Made by a program: the position numbers and the translations under genes | Notes under the pieces: generated by a model | The model's input: the letters and a program-made list of their open reading frames with translations, nothing else | Told to the model about the DNA's origin: nothing | Database searches by the model: none | Part shown: in pieces, positions 28,206 to 37,505 of the stretch | Layout of the letters: each line of letters opens with the position of its first letter | How positions within the stretch are numbered: the stretch's first letter is position 1 | Origin: Erysipelotrichaceae bacterium | GTDB lineage: Bacteria; Bacillota_I; Bacilli_A; Erysipelotrichales; Erysipelotrichaceae | Length of the DNA: 64,000 nt | Assembly (NCBI GenBank): GCA_017405675.1 | Contig: JAFRAB010000033.1 | Coordinates: 50,669 to 114,668 of the forward strand | Direction: 5' to 3'

Positions 28206-31200
28206 ATGGACAATAAAGATAAAATTGACAGTTTATCAGGTCAAGAAAATGAAATAGAAAACAGCGAAGAGGGAGTCAGTGATCACCCGAGTTCAATCTT
28301 TGACGATAACACCGGTGAGATAGATAAAAGAAGCTTCGGCTCAAATTCCGGAAGAAACAGCAGCAAATCCATACCGGAAGATTATGAGCGCATGCTGAAG
28401 GAACAGGAAGACTTCCTGAAGAGTCTGGATGAACAGTTCAGCAGCTATGGTAATGATAATAATTCTGATAACGAAACATCATCATTGGAAGAATTACTGA
28501 AAGCTTACGCTGAACCGGTTGCAGATGATATCGTGACTGCTCCTGAACTAAACATTGATCCTGAAAAAACTGCTGAATTCAGAATACCTGAGATTAATAT
28601 CCCAGATGTTACTGAGAATCCATCTGTCCAGGAATATGAAATACCTGAAATCAAGATTGATGATCTGTTGGCAGAAACAGAAAACAAACCTGAAACTGCT
28701 ATTCAGGTTCCAGAGGTAAATCTTGATGACGTGTCTTATGTCGAACCGGACAACGACACAGTGACACCGGATCTGAAAATAGATCTGTCAGATATGAATG
28801 TTCCGGAAAACCTCGAAGATACCATTGAAATACAGACATTCCTTGATGATGAAACCAGGGAAATTATAAATGATCTGAGCAACATGGAAGAACCTGAAAC
28901 TTACAGTGAACTTGTTGTTGATGATAAACCAGCCGAAGAACCAGAGTATGAAGAAGCACCTGCTGATCAGCAGCAGGTTGAAGATCCGGAATATGAAGAG
29001 GTACATTTCGATGCACCTGAATATGAAACTTATCCGGAAGATGAAGATGTAGTTGTCGTTAAGGACAACGAGTATGAAGGAGAGGATAATCCATTGGCAA
29101 TAAATGGATATGAACCTGCTCCATATCAGGAAAGTGAACCTGAGGAAGAATATAACCCTATGTTTGATGAACTTCTTAAAGATGAACCAGTAGATGAAAC
29201 AGTAGACGAATTCACTGAAACAAACGTGGATGAATTTGTCGAGGAAGAGGTCCCTGAGTGGGAAGCTTTTGTTGAGCAGTTTGACAGTCGGGAAGAAAAG
29301 CCTGCCGTTGAGGAAAACACTGAAGAACCAGTATTGGAAGAAAGCGCTGAAGAACCAGTTGTCGAAGAACCTGCTGAATATGATCCGAACAGAATGCCTT
29401 GGGAGGACATGGTTGAGACAATTGATACTGCCAGTGAAGAACTTCCATATGAAGAAAAACTTCAGCAGCCTGCTGAAGAGGATTACGAACTGCCAAAGAT
29501 TGAAAATGATGAGGCTATTGATTACTCTGATCTTGATATTCAGATGTTCAAGGAAGAGTATGAAGATGAGGAAGAAACCGAAGAAGATTTCAATGATTTC
29601 GATATAGATGCTTATATTCAGGAAAATCTCTCTCATACCAGCAATCTTGTTTTCCCTAAGTTTGATGAAAACGGACAGCCTGTTGTTGAAGAAACACCGG
29701 TACAGGAAGAACCTGTAGAAACTCCTGAAGTAATGTTTGAAGAACCTGAGATCCCGGCAGTTGAAGAACCAGAGGAAACAGATGATGACGATTATGATGT
29801 AGAAACATCAATTCACGAAACATTTGCCAATATCAATGCTGAATTACCTGATTTCGGCAAGGAATTCGAAGAGCCTGCTGAGGAAGCTCCTGTTCAGGAA
29901 GCAGAAGTAACAGTAGAAGACTATAAGCCTGAAGAATCTGCACCTGTTGAAACTGAAGAAGAGCCAGTCATTGAAGAAGTACCGGTCACAGAGGAAAATA
30001 TTGATATTCCTGAGGTCGAGATCGAAAAAGCAGAAATTCCTGAAGTTGAAATGCCACTGGAAGTTGATGATGACGATTATGATGTAGAAGCATCAATCCG
30101 TGAGACATTCGCCAACATCAATGCTGAATTACCTGATTTCGGCAAGGAATTCGAAGAAAAAGTGGATGAGATTCCAGTTGAAGAAGTAGAAACGATCGTA
30201 GAAGACCACAATCCTGAAACTGTTGAATTTGCAGAAGAACCAGTAATGGAAACTCCTGCAGAAGAAGATTATGTTGATGTTCCGGAAATTGAAATTGAAC
30301 CAGTTAACGAGGATTTCAACATTGAAATCGAACCGGTAGATTTAGATTTCGGAAATAAAGAAGCATCAGTTGATTTACCTGAGATTGAAGATATCAGTTT
30401 TGAAAATCCGGAAGAACCAGCTGTAGAAGAGATTCAAGAGGTAGAAATTCCTGAAACTAAAGTTGAAGAACCGGAAGTACCTGAAATTGAATTACCACAG
30501 GAAGATGATGATGACGATTATGATGTAGAAGCATCAATTCATGAGACATTCGCCAATATCAATGCTGAATTACCTGATTTCGGTAAGGAATTTGAGGAGC
30601 CTGCAGAAGAACTCAAACTGGATATTCCTGAAGAAGAACCAGTTGTTGAAGAAGCAAAGGCACCGGAATTTGATTTCAGTGTTCAGGAAGAAAAACCGGC
30701 CCCTGAAGAACATGTTGTAACAGGCAGAACCGCTGAGTTAAGAGGCCTGACTGATTTAGACATGACATTCATGTTTGATGATGATGACAGTGTTGATAAC
30801 ATTGACAGTATTATCAGTGAAATCAAGGATTACAACATTGAAAAAGGAATCAGAAACGTTGAAGATACTCAGATCAATATCATTTCAGAAATCAAGAAAG
30901 AAGAACTGATGGCCCGGGAAAACGAACCAGAGCCAGAGGAAGCAGAAGAAGCTCCGGCTAAGCCTGCTGAAAAGAAGTCATTCCTGTCCAGTTTCTTCGG
31001 TGTAAGCGAAGCAGAAATCGACAATTACGAGGAAGATGAAGACGAGGAAGAAGAGGAAAAACCTTCAGAAAATAACAGCGAAAATACAGTGGATATTCCT
31101 GTAGAAGAGTATGCAGAAGAAGAAATTGAAAAGACAAAGTCATCAATCATGAAGGCTATCGCTGACATGAAGCCTATTGAAGAAGGCGAACTGTTATATG

Positions 31201-31547
31201 ATGATGAACCGGTTTTAGACAATGAGTTTGAATCTGTTTATACTGCTCCACAGCCAGAACCACAGCTTCAGAAACAGAAAACATCTTCTTACGAAGATCA
31301 GGAACACATCAGTGTTCTGACCAAACAAATTGAAAAGGAAAGAATAGCCAGAGAAGAAATGTTTGAACAGACTCAGCAGCTGAAGCTTCAGGTTTCTGAG
31401 TATGAAAACGAACTGAACGATGTCACTAATAACATGAGCAGAACCAACAGGATCCTGAATGTTATTCTGACATTGCTCATTATTGCTCTGTTCGTTATCC
31501 TGTTCATTATGGGATTCTTCTTTGCCAAGGAGAGAGGACTGATCTAA
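28206..31547 (+). CDS. Large acidic repeat protein with C-terminal membrane anchor, function unknown
   Basis: Not recognised as a known family. The 1113-residue product is dominated by Glu, Asp, Pro and Val and is probably disordered. Short beta-prone PEI motifs (IPEINIP, IPEIKID, VPEVNLD) occur in the first 200 residues. Three near-identical 31-residue repeats containing ETFANINAELPDFGKEF lie at 526-556, 621-651 and 768-798. After about 850 the sequence is more varied (MTFMFDDDD, SFLSSFFGVSEAEIDNYEED), then a coiled coil (about 1037-1080) and one membrane segment at about 1084-1106 (ILTLLIIALFVILFIMGFFF) ending KERGLI. With no signal peptide, the bulk should be cytoplasmic. GGGGAGGA precedes the ATG; cmk overlaps its stop by 1 nt. 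A scaffold role is only inference. Confidence 0.85.
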   Translation: MDNKDKIDSLSGQENEIENSEEGVSDHPSSIFDDNTGEIDKRSFGSNSGRNSSKSIPEDYERMLKEQEDFLKSLDEQFSSYGNDNNSDNETSSLEELLKAYAEPVADDIVTAPELNIDPEKTAEFRIPEINIPDVTENPSVQEYEIPEIKIDDLLAETENKPETAIQVPEVNLDDVSYVEPDNDTVTPDLKIDLSDMNVPENLEDTIEIQTFLDDETREIINDLSNMEEPETYSELVVDDKPAEEPEYEEAPADQQQVEDPEYEEVHFDAPEYETYPEDEDVVVVKDNEYEGEDNPLAINGYEPAPYQESEPEEEYNPMFDELLKDEPVDETVDEFTETNVDEFVEEEVPEWEAFVEQFDSREEKPAVEENTEEPVLEESAEEPVVEEPAEYDPNRMPWEDMVETIDTASEELPYEEKLQQPAEEDYELPKIENDEAIDYSDLDIQMFKEEYEDEEETEEDFNDFDIDAYIQENLSHTSNLVFPKFDENGQPVVEETPVQEEPVETPEVMFEEPEIPAVEEPEETDDDDYDVETSIHETFANINAELPDFGKEFEEPAEEAPVQEAEVTVEDYKPEESAPVETEEEPVIEEVPVTEENIDIPEVEIEKAEIPEVEMPLEVDDDDYDVEASIRETFANINAELPDFGKEFEEKVDEIPVEEVETIVEDHNPETVEFAEEPVMETPAEEDYVDVPEIEIEPVNEDFNIEIEPVDLDFGNKEASVDLPEIEDISFENPEEPAVEEIQEVEIPETKVEEPEVPEIELPQEDDDDDYDVEASIHETFANINAELPDFGKEFEEPAEELKLDIPEEEPVVEEAKAPEFDFSVQEEKPAPEEHVVTGRTAELRGLTDLDMTFMFDDDDSVDNIDSIISEIKDYNIEKGIRNVEDTQINIISEIKKEELMARENEPEPEEAEEAPAKPAEKKSFLSSFFGVSEAEIDNYEEDEDEEEEEKPSENNSENTVDIPVEEYAEEEIEKTKSSIMKAIADMKPIEEGELLYDDEPVLDNEFESVYTAPQPEPQLQKQKTSSYEDQEHISVLTKQIEKERIAREEMFEQTQQLKLQVSEYENELNDVTNNMSRTNRILNVILTLLIIALFVILFIMGFFFAKERGLI
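29781..30599 (+). repeat. Three dispersed 93-bp coding repeats in the acidic protein gene
   Basis: Copies at 29781-29873, 30066-30158 and 30507-30599 encode 31 residues differing at only two positions (Thr/Ala and His/Arg). Base differences are mostly third-position. The spacers (285 and 441 bp between starts) diverge much more, which suggests selection or recombination on the unit. Confidence 0.9.
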
Positions 31548-32203
31548 TGGCGATTAACATAGCAATTGATGGGCCGAGCGCTTCAGGAAAAAGCACAATA
31601 GCTAAAGAGCTGTGCAAAGAACTTAACTACAAACACTTGGATACAGGAGCCATGTATCGTTGTGTTGCCTTGAAAGTTAAGCGTACTGATACCGACTATG
31701 ATGATGAGGAAGAACTGAAGGAACTGCTGGAATCAATTAATATTGATTTCACACCGGAAGGTGCAGTGCTGCTTGATGGTGAAGATGTAAGCAAGGAAAT
31801 CAGAACCGATGAGATTTCCATGCTGGCTTCAACCGTATCAGCAAAGCAGATAGTCAGAAAACATCTCGTCAAAATACAGCAGCAGATTGCTAAAGACAAG
31901 GGTTATGTAATGGATGGCCGTGACATAGGAACCGTCGTACTCCCAGATGCTGAAGTTAAGATTTTCCTGGTTGCTTCAGTGGAAACAAGAGCTCAGAGAA
32001 GATTCCTGGAAAACAAACAGAGAGGAATTGAATGTAATCTGAGAGAATTAAAACAGGAAATCGTAGAAAGAGACTATCAGGATACGCATCGTAAGCATTC
32101 TCCGCTCAGAAAAGCAAAGGATGCAATTGAAATTGATACTTCAAACATGAACATCGATGAAGTACTCGATGCCGTATTGAACATAGTAAGGCCTAAATTG
32201 TAA
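31547..32203 (+). CDS. cmk: Cytidylate kinase
   Basis: Phosphorylates CMP and dCMP with ATP. The 218-residue product has the P-loop GPSASGKSTIAKEL, the substrate segment DTGAMYRCVA, MDGRDIGTVVLPDA and the lid-side RRFLENKQRG and RDYQDTHRKHSPL. The ATG overlaps the TAA of the upstream acidic-protein gene (TAATG), implying translational coupling. rpsA/ypfD, which follows cmk in Bacillus, is absent and der comes next. Confidence 0.97.
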   Translation: MAINIAIDGPSASGKSTIAKELCKELNYKHLDTGAMYRCVALKVKRTDTDYDDEEELKELLESINIDFTPEGAVLLDGEDVSKEIRTDEISMLASTVSAKQIVRKHLVKIQQQIAKDKGYVMDGRDIGTVVLPDAEVKIFLVASVETRAQRRFLENKQRGIECNLRELKQEIVERDYQDTHRKHSPLRKAKDAIEIDTSNMNIDEVLDAVLNIVRPKL

Positions 32204-32215
32204 AGGGGTGATTAT

Positions 32216-33523
32216 ATGATTATAGGAACAGTTGCGATTGTTGGACGTCCCAACGTCGGAAAATCCACTGTTTTCAATAGAATGGTTGGTGAAAGAGTTT
32301 CTATAGTCAATGACACACCAGGTGTTACCAGAGACAGAATTTACGGAAAATGTGAATGGCTGACCCAGGAGTTTAATGTCATTGATACAGGTGGCATCCA
32401 GATCCGGGACCAGCCTTTTCAAGTGGAAATAAAAGCACAGGTTGACATTGCCATTGAGGAAGCTGACACTGTTGTCATGCTTGTAAACGGCAGGGAAGGT
32501 ATTACCAATGATGATATCTTCATTGCCAGAATGCTGCAGAAATCAAATAAGAAACTGCTGCTGGCAGTTAATAAAATAGATGACATTTCCCAGCAGCCAA
32601 ATATCTATGAATTCTACAGTCTGGGTCTGGGTGATCCGATTGCGATAAGCGGTATTCACGGTATCGGCATGGGCGATCTTCTTGACGCCATCGTTGCTTC
32701 ATTTGAAGGACGGCCTGTGATGCAGTATGAAGGAATGATATCGTTTGCTGTAATAGGCAGACCGAATGTCGGCAAGTCATCACTGGTTAACGCCATTCTC
32801 AATCAGCAGCGTGTCATTGTCAGCAACATAGAAGGTACTACCAGAGATGCCATCGACACACCGTTTGAAAGAGATGGAAAGCACTACGTGGTCGTTGATA
32901 CTGCGGGAATCAGAAAAAAAGGCAAAGTGTATGAGAGTGTTGAAAAATACTCCGTACTGCGTGCCATGAAAGCCATTGACAAGTGTGATGTCGTACTGTT
33001 TGTATTAGACGGAACGACTGGTATTACTGAACAGGATAAGCACGTTGCCGGTTATGCCAAGGAAGCCGGCAAGGGAATCATCATCGTCTATAACAAATGG
33101 GATGCTGTTGAGAAAGATCAGAATACAATGGACAGGATCACCAAGGAAATCAGGAATGAATTCCTGTACCTTGATTATGCTCCGGTAGCCTTTGTATCAG
33201 CTCTTAACAAATCGAGAATCAATACTCTGTTCCCACTGATTGATGAAGTTTATGATTACTCTCAGCTTAGAATATCAACAGCGTTGTTAAATGAGGTAAT
33301 AGCGGATGCTCAGATAACAACACCTCCGCCTACACATAACGGCAAGCGCCTGAGGATAAACTATGCATCCCAGGTAGCCGTAGCACCTCCGACATTTGTA
33401 CTGTTTGTCAACGATGAAGAACTGCTTCATTTCTCTTATTCCAGATATCTGGAGAACAGATTAAGAGAGGCGTTTGGGTTTGACGGAAACCCGATAAGGA
33501 TAATAGCCAGAAGGAAGAACTGA
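32216..33523 (+). CDS. der: Ribosome-associated GTPase Der (EngA)
   Basis: Essential double-GTPase for 50S assembly. The 435-residue product has G domain 1 ([23 protein letters not shown]), G domain 2 ([29 protein letters not shown]) and a C-terminal KH-like domain ([22 protein letters not shown]). AAAGGGGTGAT lies before the ATG. It overlaps gpsA by 1 nt. Confidence 0.98.
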   Translation: MIIGTVAIVGRPNVGKSTVFNRMVGERVSIVNDTPGVTRDRIYGKCEWLTQEFNVIDTGGIQIRDQPFQVEIKAQVDIAIEEADTVVMLVNGREGITNDDIFIARMLQKSNKKLLLAVNKIDDISQQPNIYEFYSLGLGDPIAISGIHGIGMGDLLDAIVASFEGRPVMQYEGMISFAVIGRPNVGKSSLVNAILNQQRVIVSNIEGTTRDAIDTPFERDGKHYVVVDTAGIRKKGKVYESVEKYSVLRAMKAIDKCDVVLFVLDGTTGITEQDKHVAGYAKEAGKGIIIVYNKWDAVEKDQNTMDRITKEIRNEFLYLDYAPVAFVSALNKSRINTLFPLIDEVYDYSQLRISTALLNEVIADAQITTPPPTHNGKRLRINYASQVAVAPPTFVLFVNDEELLHFSYSRYLENRLREAFGFDGNPIRIIARRKN

Positions 33524-34509
33524 TGAAAGTAATAATTATAGGTGCCGGCAGCTGGGGTACAGCGCTGGGAAATGTACTGGCCGATAACGGCAGTGAAGTT
33601 ATCATTTACGGACGTAATCAGGCAGTTGTTGATGAAATCAATAACATGCATACTAACAGCCGTTATTTTGAGGACTGCCAGCTTAATAAGACAATTACAG
33701 CTACAACCGATATTTCAGCAACTGAGGGCAGGGATATGGTATTACTGTCTGTTCCAAGCAGAGAGTGTATCAATGTTACCAGAGAAATCAAACCTTACAT
33801 TAACGAAAAAACCATCATAGTTAATGTTGCCAAGGGTTTTGAACCCAAGAGTTATCGTCTGCTTTCCGAATGCATATGCGAAGAACTTGATAACCGCTGC
33901 ATATATGCAGCATTACTGGGACCTTCACATGCTGAAGAAGTGGTGTTAAGAAAACACACGACAGTTAACATATGCTGTGAAAATGATGAGATTGCCTGCA
34001 TGTTGCAGAAAGAATTCTCCAACGAATACTTCCGTGTATACCGCAATAATGACCTGATCGGATGTCAGTATGGAGCAGGTCTGAAAAATATTATTGCCAT
34101 AGCTTCCGGTATCCTGTATGGGCTTGATCTGGGAGATAATGCCAAGGCTTCATTAATGACAAGAGGACTTGCTGAAATGAGCAGACTGGGAGTCATGATG
34201 GGCGGCAAAAAGGAAACATTCATGGGTCTGTGCGGAATGGGTGACCTGATCGTTACCTGTACATCTCACTTCTCACGTAACTGGCAGGCCGGATATCAGA
34301 TAGGCTGTGATAACAGTGCCGAACAGTTCTGGAAAACAAATACCAAGACTGTTGAAGGCGTAGACGCCTGCCGAATCATCAAGCATGTAGCTGATGAAAA
34401 ACAGGTTTCAATGCCTATAACACAGGAACTGTACAAGGTTCTCTTTGAAGAAAAAAAGCCGTCAGAAGCCATCAATGATCTGATGACAAGAACGCTGAAA
34501 AGCGAATAG
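33523..34509 (+). CDS. gpsA: Glycerol-3-phosphate dehydrogenase [NAD(P)+]
   Basis: Reduces dihydroxyacetone phosphate to sn-glycerol-3-phosphate for phospholipid synthesis. The 328-residue product has the N-terminal Rossmann motif GAGSWGTALGNVLADNG, the conserved GPSHAEEV, catalytic-lysine region YGAGLKNIIAIASG, the LMTRGLAEM segment and FMGLCGMGDLIVTC. Start overlaps the der stop (TGATG). Der-gpsA is the usual Bacillota pair. Last gene of the efp unit. Confidence 0.97.
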   Translation: MKVIIIGAGSWGTALGNVLADNGSEVIIYGRNQAVVDEINNMHTNSRYFEDCQLNKTITATTDISATEGRDMVLLSVPSRECINVTREIKPYINEKTIIVNVAKGFEPKSYRLLSECICEELDNRCIYAALLGPSHAEEVVLRKHTTVNICCENDEIACMLQKEFSNEYFRVYRNNDLIGCQYGAGLKNIIAIASGILYGLDLGDNAKASLMTRGLAEMSRLGVMMGGKKETFMGLCGMGDLIVTCTSHFSRNWQAGYQIGCDNSAEQFWKTNTKTVEGVDACRIIKHVADEKQVSMPITQELYKVLFEEKKPSEAINDLMTRTLKSE

Positions 34510-34530
34510 AAAAAATACAGCGAAAAAAAC

Positions 34531-34560
34531 AAAAAAGCCTTATAAACAAAGGCTTTTTTT
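34531..34560 (+). terminator. Intrinsic terminator after gpsA
   Basis: 11-bp stem AAAAAAGCCTT (34531-34541)/AAGGCTTTTTT (34549-34559), 7-nt loop, T run. Confidence 0.9.
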
Positions 34561-34571
34561 ATGTTTTATAT

Positions 34572-34600
34572 TTGAGAAAAACATGGAGGTATGGTATAAT
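34572..34600 (+). promoter_or_regulatory. Promoter of hup
   Basis: TTGAGA (34572-34577), 17-nt spacer, extended consensus TGGTATAAT (TATAAT 34595-34600). Among the strongest promoters in the window, as expected for an abundant protein. Confidence 0.85.
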
Positions 34601-34621
34601 TTTCATAGGAGGACGAAACAC

Positions 34622-34906
34622 ATGAAAAACGGTTTAAATAAAAAAGAATTAGCAGAATTACTGGCAGACAGATTTGATATAACAAAGAAGCTCGCAGTTG
34701 AGGAAGTCAGCTGGCTTTTTGATGAAATTGCTGCACAGTTAAAGAAGGGCAATAACGTTGATATTTCCGGATTCGGCAAGTTTGCTGTAAAGACCAGAGA
34801 AGCACATGATGGTATTAATCCGGCTACTCTTGAGAAGATCGCAATTGAAAAGAAGTCTTCAGTAACATTCAAGGCTGCCAAGGCCCTCAAGGAAAAAGTT
34901 AACTAA
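34622..34906 (+). CDS. hup: HU family DNA-binding protein
   Basis: Histone-like dimer that bends DNA and compacts the nucleoid. The ATG at 34622 follows AGGAGGAC; the upstream ATG at 34583 lies across the promoter and is rejected. The 94-residue product has the dimer helices (LNKKELAELLADRF), GFGKFAVKTREA and the arm segment DGINPATLEKI with conserved Pro at the arm tip position, then VTFKAAKALKEKVN. It follows gpsA as in Bacillus hbs. Confidence 0.95.
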   Translation: MKNGLNKKELAELLADRFDITKKLAVEEVSWLFDEIAAQLKKGNNVDISGFGKFAVKTREAHDGINPATLEKIAIEKKSSVTFKAAKALKEKVN

Positions 34907-34926
34907 CAAGTAGTGTTTTGTTTACT

Positions 34927-34956
34927 GCGATACTGTTTATTACGGTATCGCTTTTT
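34927..34956 (+). terminator. Intrinsic terminator after hup
   Basis: Stem GCGATACTG (34927-34935)/CGGTATCGC (34943-34951) with one T-G pair, 7-nt loop, T5. Confidence 0.85.
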
Positions 34957-35011
34957 GTAGTATTTCTTGTTTACTTGAAGTGTTTTGTCCGAAATATATC
35001 TGCATAAATAT

Positions 35012-35024
35012 GTTAGAATATAAT
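35012..35024 (+). promoter_or_regulatory. -10 region before the DUF2779 gene
   Basis: Overlapping -10 candidates TAGAAT (35014-35019, preceded by TG one base away) and TATAAT (35019-35024). No convincing -35. Confidence 0.35.
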
Positions 35025-35036
35025 TGAGGTAGGAGT

Positions 35037-36512
35037 ATGCATATATCTGATATAAGGAATTACATGCGCTGTCAGCGTTTATATCAGTTATCATTACAAG
35101 ATGAATACAGGCCGTTTCCTTATTTCAATATTAATATTGATGTTGATGAGAGTCTGAGAAACAAGCTTGATATAAATAAATATTATGAAGGCGTTGCTAA
35201 TGATAATAATGAAAATACACTAAGAGCCTTTGAGGATTATCAATGGCTTCTTAAGTGTAGATTTGTTTATCGCGGACTGCGTGTCCGAGTACCTGTTCTT
35301 TACCATGACGGTAATGAATGTGTACTGTATTTCAACTATCTTTCAACTGCACCGTCTGATGGTGAACTGACAAATATAAAGTGGACATGTGCCGTCATGG
35401 AAAATCTTGGATTTGTTATCAAGAACATTTTCCTTATACATCTGAATCCGTCATATGTCAGACACGGAAGTTTAGATCACAAGAAACTGTGGCACATATC
35501 AAACTGTTTCTATAATGATAACAACAATCCAACCAGAAATGTTCTGGAGGCTTACCGTAAAAGCCGTTTCAATCTGGATGCCCAACTTGATGAACTGCTT
35601 CATTTCGACATGGATGAAAGCATGGATGTCATCAGAACAAATAAATGTACGGGACGCAATAAATGCCGCTATTACGACATCTGTTTCCCGGAAGAAAGCG
35701 ATCTACCGGATAACAGCATTCTGAATCTTGTGTCTTCTCAGCACAAGTATGAAATGTTCGGTAATGGCATCAGGTATCTGTCCGATATTGATCTTGAATA
35801 CTTTGAAGGAACGCAGCAGCAGTATGCTCAGATAATGGCTGACAAAAGAGGGGGAACTTTCTATGAGGAGATCGCCCTGGAAAACTGGCTGCATAGCAAT
35901 AAATCGGAAATAATGTCGTTCTTTGACTTTGAATGGGATCTTTATCCATTCCCGCCATATGATGATATGTCTGTAATGCAGGTACTGTGTTTCCAGTATT
36001 CTCTCCATGTACAGAGAGACGGAAAACTTGAACATTATCAGTTTATCGGAGAGGGTGACTGCCGCAGAGATTTTATTGAACAGCTCATCAAGGAAGTTCC
36101 GCAGGAAGGTGTGATCTTTGCCTATAATGCCAGAGGGGCTGAAATCATGAGACTTAGAGAGCTCCAGGCAGCATTCCCTGAATATCATAATCAGCTGGAG
36201 AACATAATAGTCAGAGTAGTTGACCTGGCGCAGCCGTTCATTAAAGGCATAGTCTATGATGTCAGAATGAAAGGGCTGTATTCTCTGAAAGTCATACAGG
36301 GTATGCTCAATCAGCAGTATACATATAAGGATCTGGATGTGGGGAACGGTTTGGAAGCCGTTGCCATCCATCGTCAGATCGAAAAGGAAACCGATCCGGA
36401 AAAGAAAAAGGAATTCTATCAGCAGTTATATGAATACTGCGGTCTTGATTCCTATGCCATGGTAGAGGTCTATCAGTGGCTGAACAGTTTAATAAAGCCC
36501 GCAGAGGGCTAG
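35037..36512 (+). CDS. DUF2779 protein: Cas4-like N-terminus fused to DnaQ-like exonuclease
   Basis: A 491-residue protein matching the DUF2779 pattern. N-terminal part: Cys12 in YMRCQRLYQL and a cluster Cys204-x5-Cys210-x5-Cys216 (KCTGRNKCRYYDIC), the four-cysteine layout of Cas4/AddB-type Fe-S nucleases. C-terminal part: a DnaQ-like fold with FFDFEWD (Asp297, Glu299), VIFAYNARGAEIMRL and YCGLDSYAMV (Asp471). Predicted single-strand or repair nuclease; no biological role is established. The N-terminal PD-(D/E)xK acidic residues were not located with confidence. GGTAGGAG precedes the ATG; hpf follows 10 nt after the stop. Confidence 0.82.
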   Translation: MHISDIRNYMRCQRLYQLSLQDEYRPFPYFNINIDVDESLRNKLDINKYYEGVANDNNENTLRAFEDYQWLLKCRFVYRGLRVRVPVLYHDGNECVLYFNYLSTAPSDGELTNIKWTCAVMENLGFVIKNIFLIHLNPSYVRHGSLDHKKLWHISNCFYNDNNNPTRNVLEAYRKSRFNLDAQLDELLHFDMDESMDVIRTNKCTGRNKCRYYDICFPEESDLPDNSILNLVSSQHKYEMFGNGIRYLSDIDLEYFEGTQQQYAQIMADKRGGTFYEEIALENWLHSNKSEIMSFFDFEWDLYPFPPYDDMSVMQVLCFQYSLHVQRDGKLEHYQFIGEGDCRRDFIEQLIKEVPQEGVIFAYNARGAEIMRLRELQAAFPEYHNQLENIIVRVVDLAQPFIKGIVYDVRMKGLYSLKVIQGMLNQQYTYKDLDVGNGLEAVAIHRQIEKETDPEKKKEFYQQLYEYCGLDSYAMVEVYQWLNSLIKPAEG

Positions 36513-36522
36513 GAGGATATAT

Positions 36523-37044
36523 ATGAAAGTTAAAGTTCATGGAAAAGATTTATCTGTAAGTAATGACATGGTTGAAAGAATTACTTACAAATTGTCCTTT
36601 TTGGACAAGTACATCTTAATTGATGATGAAACCACAGCTCAGGTAATGGTAAAAAGGCATGGTAAAGACATCAAACTTGAAATAACTATTCCTACCAAGG
36701 TAGGATATCTTCGCTCAGAAGTCATTAATCATGAAATACAGGATGCCATTGACACTTCAATTGACAAACTTGAAGATCAGATAAGAAGACAGAAGACACG
36801 TCTGTCAAGAAGACATAAGGAAAAACTGGCAGTTAACTTCGCAGCAGCAGAACCGGTTGAAGAACCGGCAATCCCTGTAAGAGTAAAGAGAATTCCTGTT
36901 GATGAAATGGATGTTGAAGATGCAATCATGCAGATGGAACTCATGGATCATACCTTCTTCATTTTCAGGGAGATTGACTCAGGTGTAATCGCAGTTGTAT
37001 ACAAGAGAGAGGATGGCGGATATGGCCTGATCGAAGCTGTATAA
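36523..37044 (+). CDS. hpf: Ribosome hibernation promoting factor, long form
   Basis: Dimerises 70S ribosomes into inactive 100S in stationary phase. The 173-residue product has an N-terminal S30AE/RaiA domain (residues 1 to about 100), an Ala/Glu/Pro linker and a C-terminal dimerisation domain (IPVDEMDVEDAIMQMELMDHTFFIFRE). AGGAGGATAT lies before the ATG. Linked to the upstream DUF2779 gene. Confidence 0.93.
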   Translation: MKVKVHGKDLSVSNDMVERITYKLSFLDKYILIDDETTAQVMVKRHGKDIKLEITIPTKVGYLRSEVINHEIQDAIDTSIDKLEDQIRRQKTRLSRRHKEKLAVNFAAAEPVEEPAIPVRVKRIPVDEMDVEDAIMQMELMDHTFFIFREIDSGVIAVVYKREDGGYGLIEAV

Positions 37045-37050
37045 AGTAAC

Positions 37051-37078
37051 AAAAAGCCCTTTAAATAAAGGGCTTTTT
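37051..37078 (+). terminator. Intrinsic terminator after hpf
   Basis: Perfect 12-bp stem AAAAAGCCCTTT (37051-37062)/AAAGGGCTTTTT (37067-37078), 4-nt loop. The 3' arm supplies the T run. Confidence 0.9.
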
Positions 37079-37079
37079 A

Positions 37080-37088
37080 TGATATAAT
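37080..37088 (+). promoter_or_regulatory. Extended -10 promoter of sepF
   Basis: TGATATAAT (TATAAT 37083-37088) abutting the hpf terminator; the -35 at 17-nt spacing is weak (TTTAAA). Confidence 0.55.
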
Positions 37089-37112
37089 AAACTAGTATGG
37101 AGGTTTTCATAT

Positions 37113-37505
37113 ATGAGTAAAATTGGACAGTTTTTCAAAGATGTTATTACTACAGATGTAGACGATGACGAAGAAGAAGTTGAAGAAGTTGCTGCTACTT
37201 CTGATTACGAACAGGCTAACCAGAAAGGCATTTTAAAGACAGATGCCAAGATGATGATTTTTGAACCTCGCTCTTATAACGATGCTACTGAAATCGTTAA
37301 GTATTTAAAGGTTCAGAAAGCTTGCGTTGTCAACATCCACCGCTTACAGAACGAAATCCGTCAGCGTCTGATTGACGTATTATGGGGCGCTGTATATGCA
37401 ATCGACGGCAAGATCCAGAAGGTTGGAACAGATGTTTATCTGTGCACTCCAAGAAGTGTTACCGTTGATGGCATGGTAGGCGCAGAACCTGAAGCAGACG
37501 AATAG
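37113..37505 (+). CDS. sepF: Cell division protein SepF
   Basis: Anchors and bundles FtsZ at the membrane. The 130-residue product has a short N-terminal amphipathic helix (MSKIGQFFKDVI), an acidic linker (DVDDDEEEVEEV) and the globular DUF552 core (IFEPRSYNDATEIVKYLK, VVNIHRLQNEIRQRLIDVLWGAVYAIDG). GGAGGT precedes the ATG. The linker is shorter than in Bacillus. ylmH overlaps by 1 nt; ylmG is missing between them. Confidence 0.95.
   Translation: MSKIGQFFKDVITTDVDDDEEEVEEVAATSDYEQANQKGILKTDAKMMIFEPRSYNDATEIVKYLKVQKACVVNIHRLQNEIRQRLIDVLWGAVYAIDGKIQKVGTDVYLCTPRSVTVDGMVGAEPEADE

Noticed and set aside
28788..29636. 282-codon minus-strand frame rich in Phe and Ile inside the acidic-protein gene
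   Set aside because: It is the mirror of GAA/GAT-rich codons on the + strand (read as TTC/ATC), has no ribosome site and no family resemblance.
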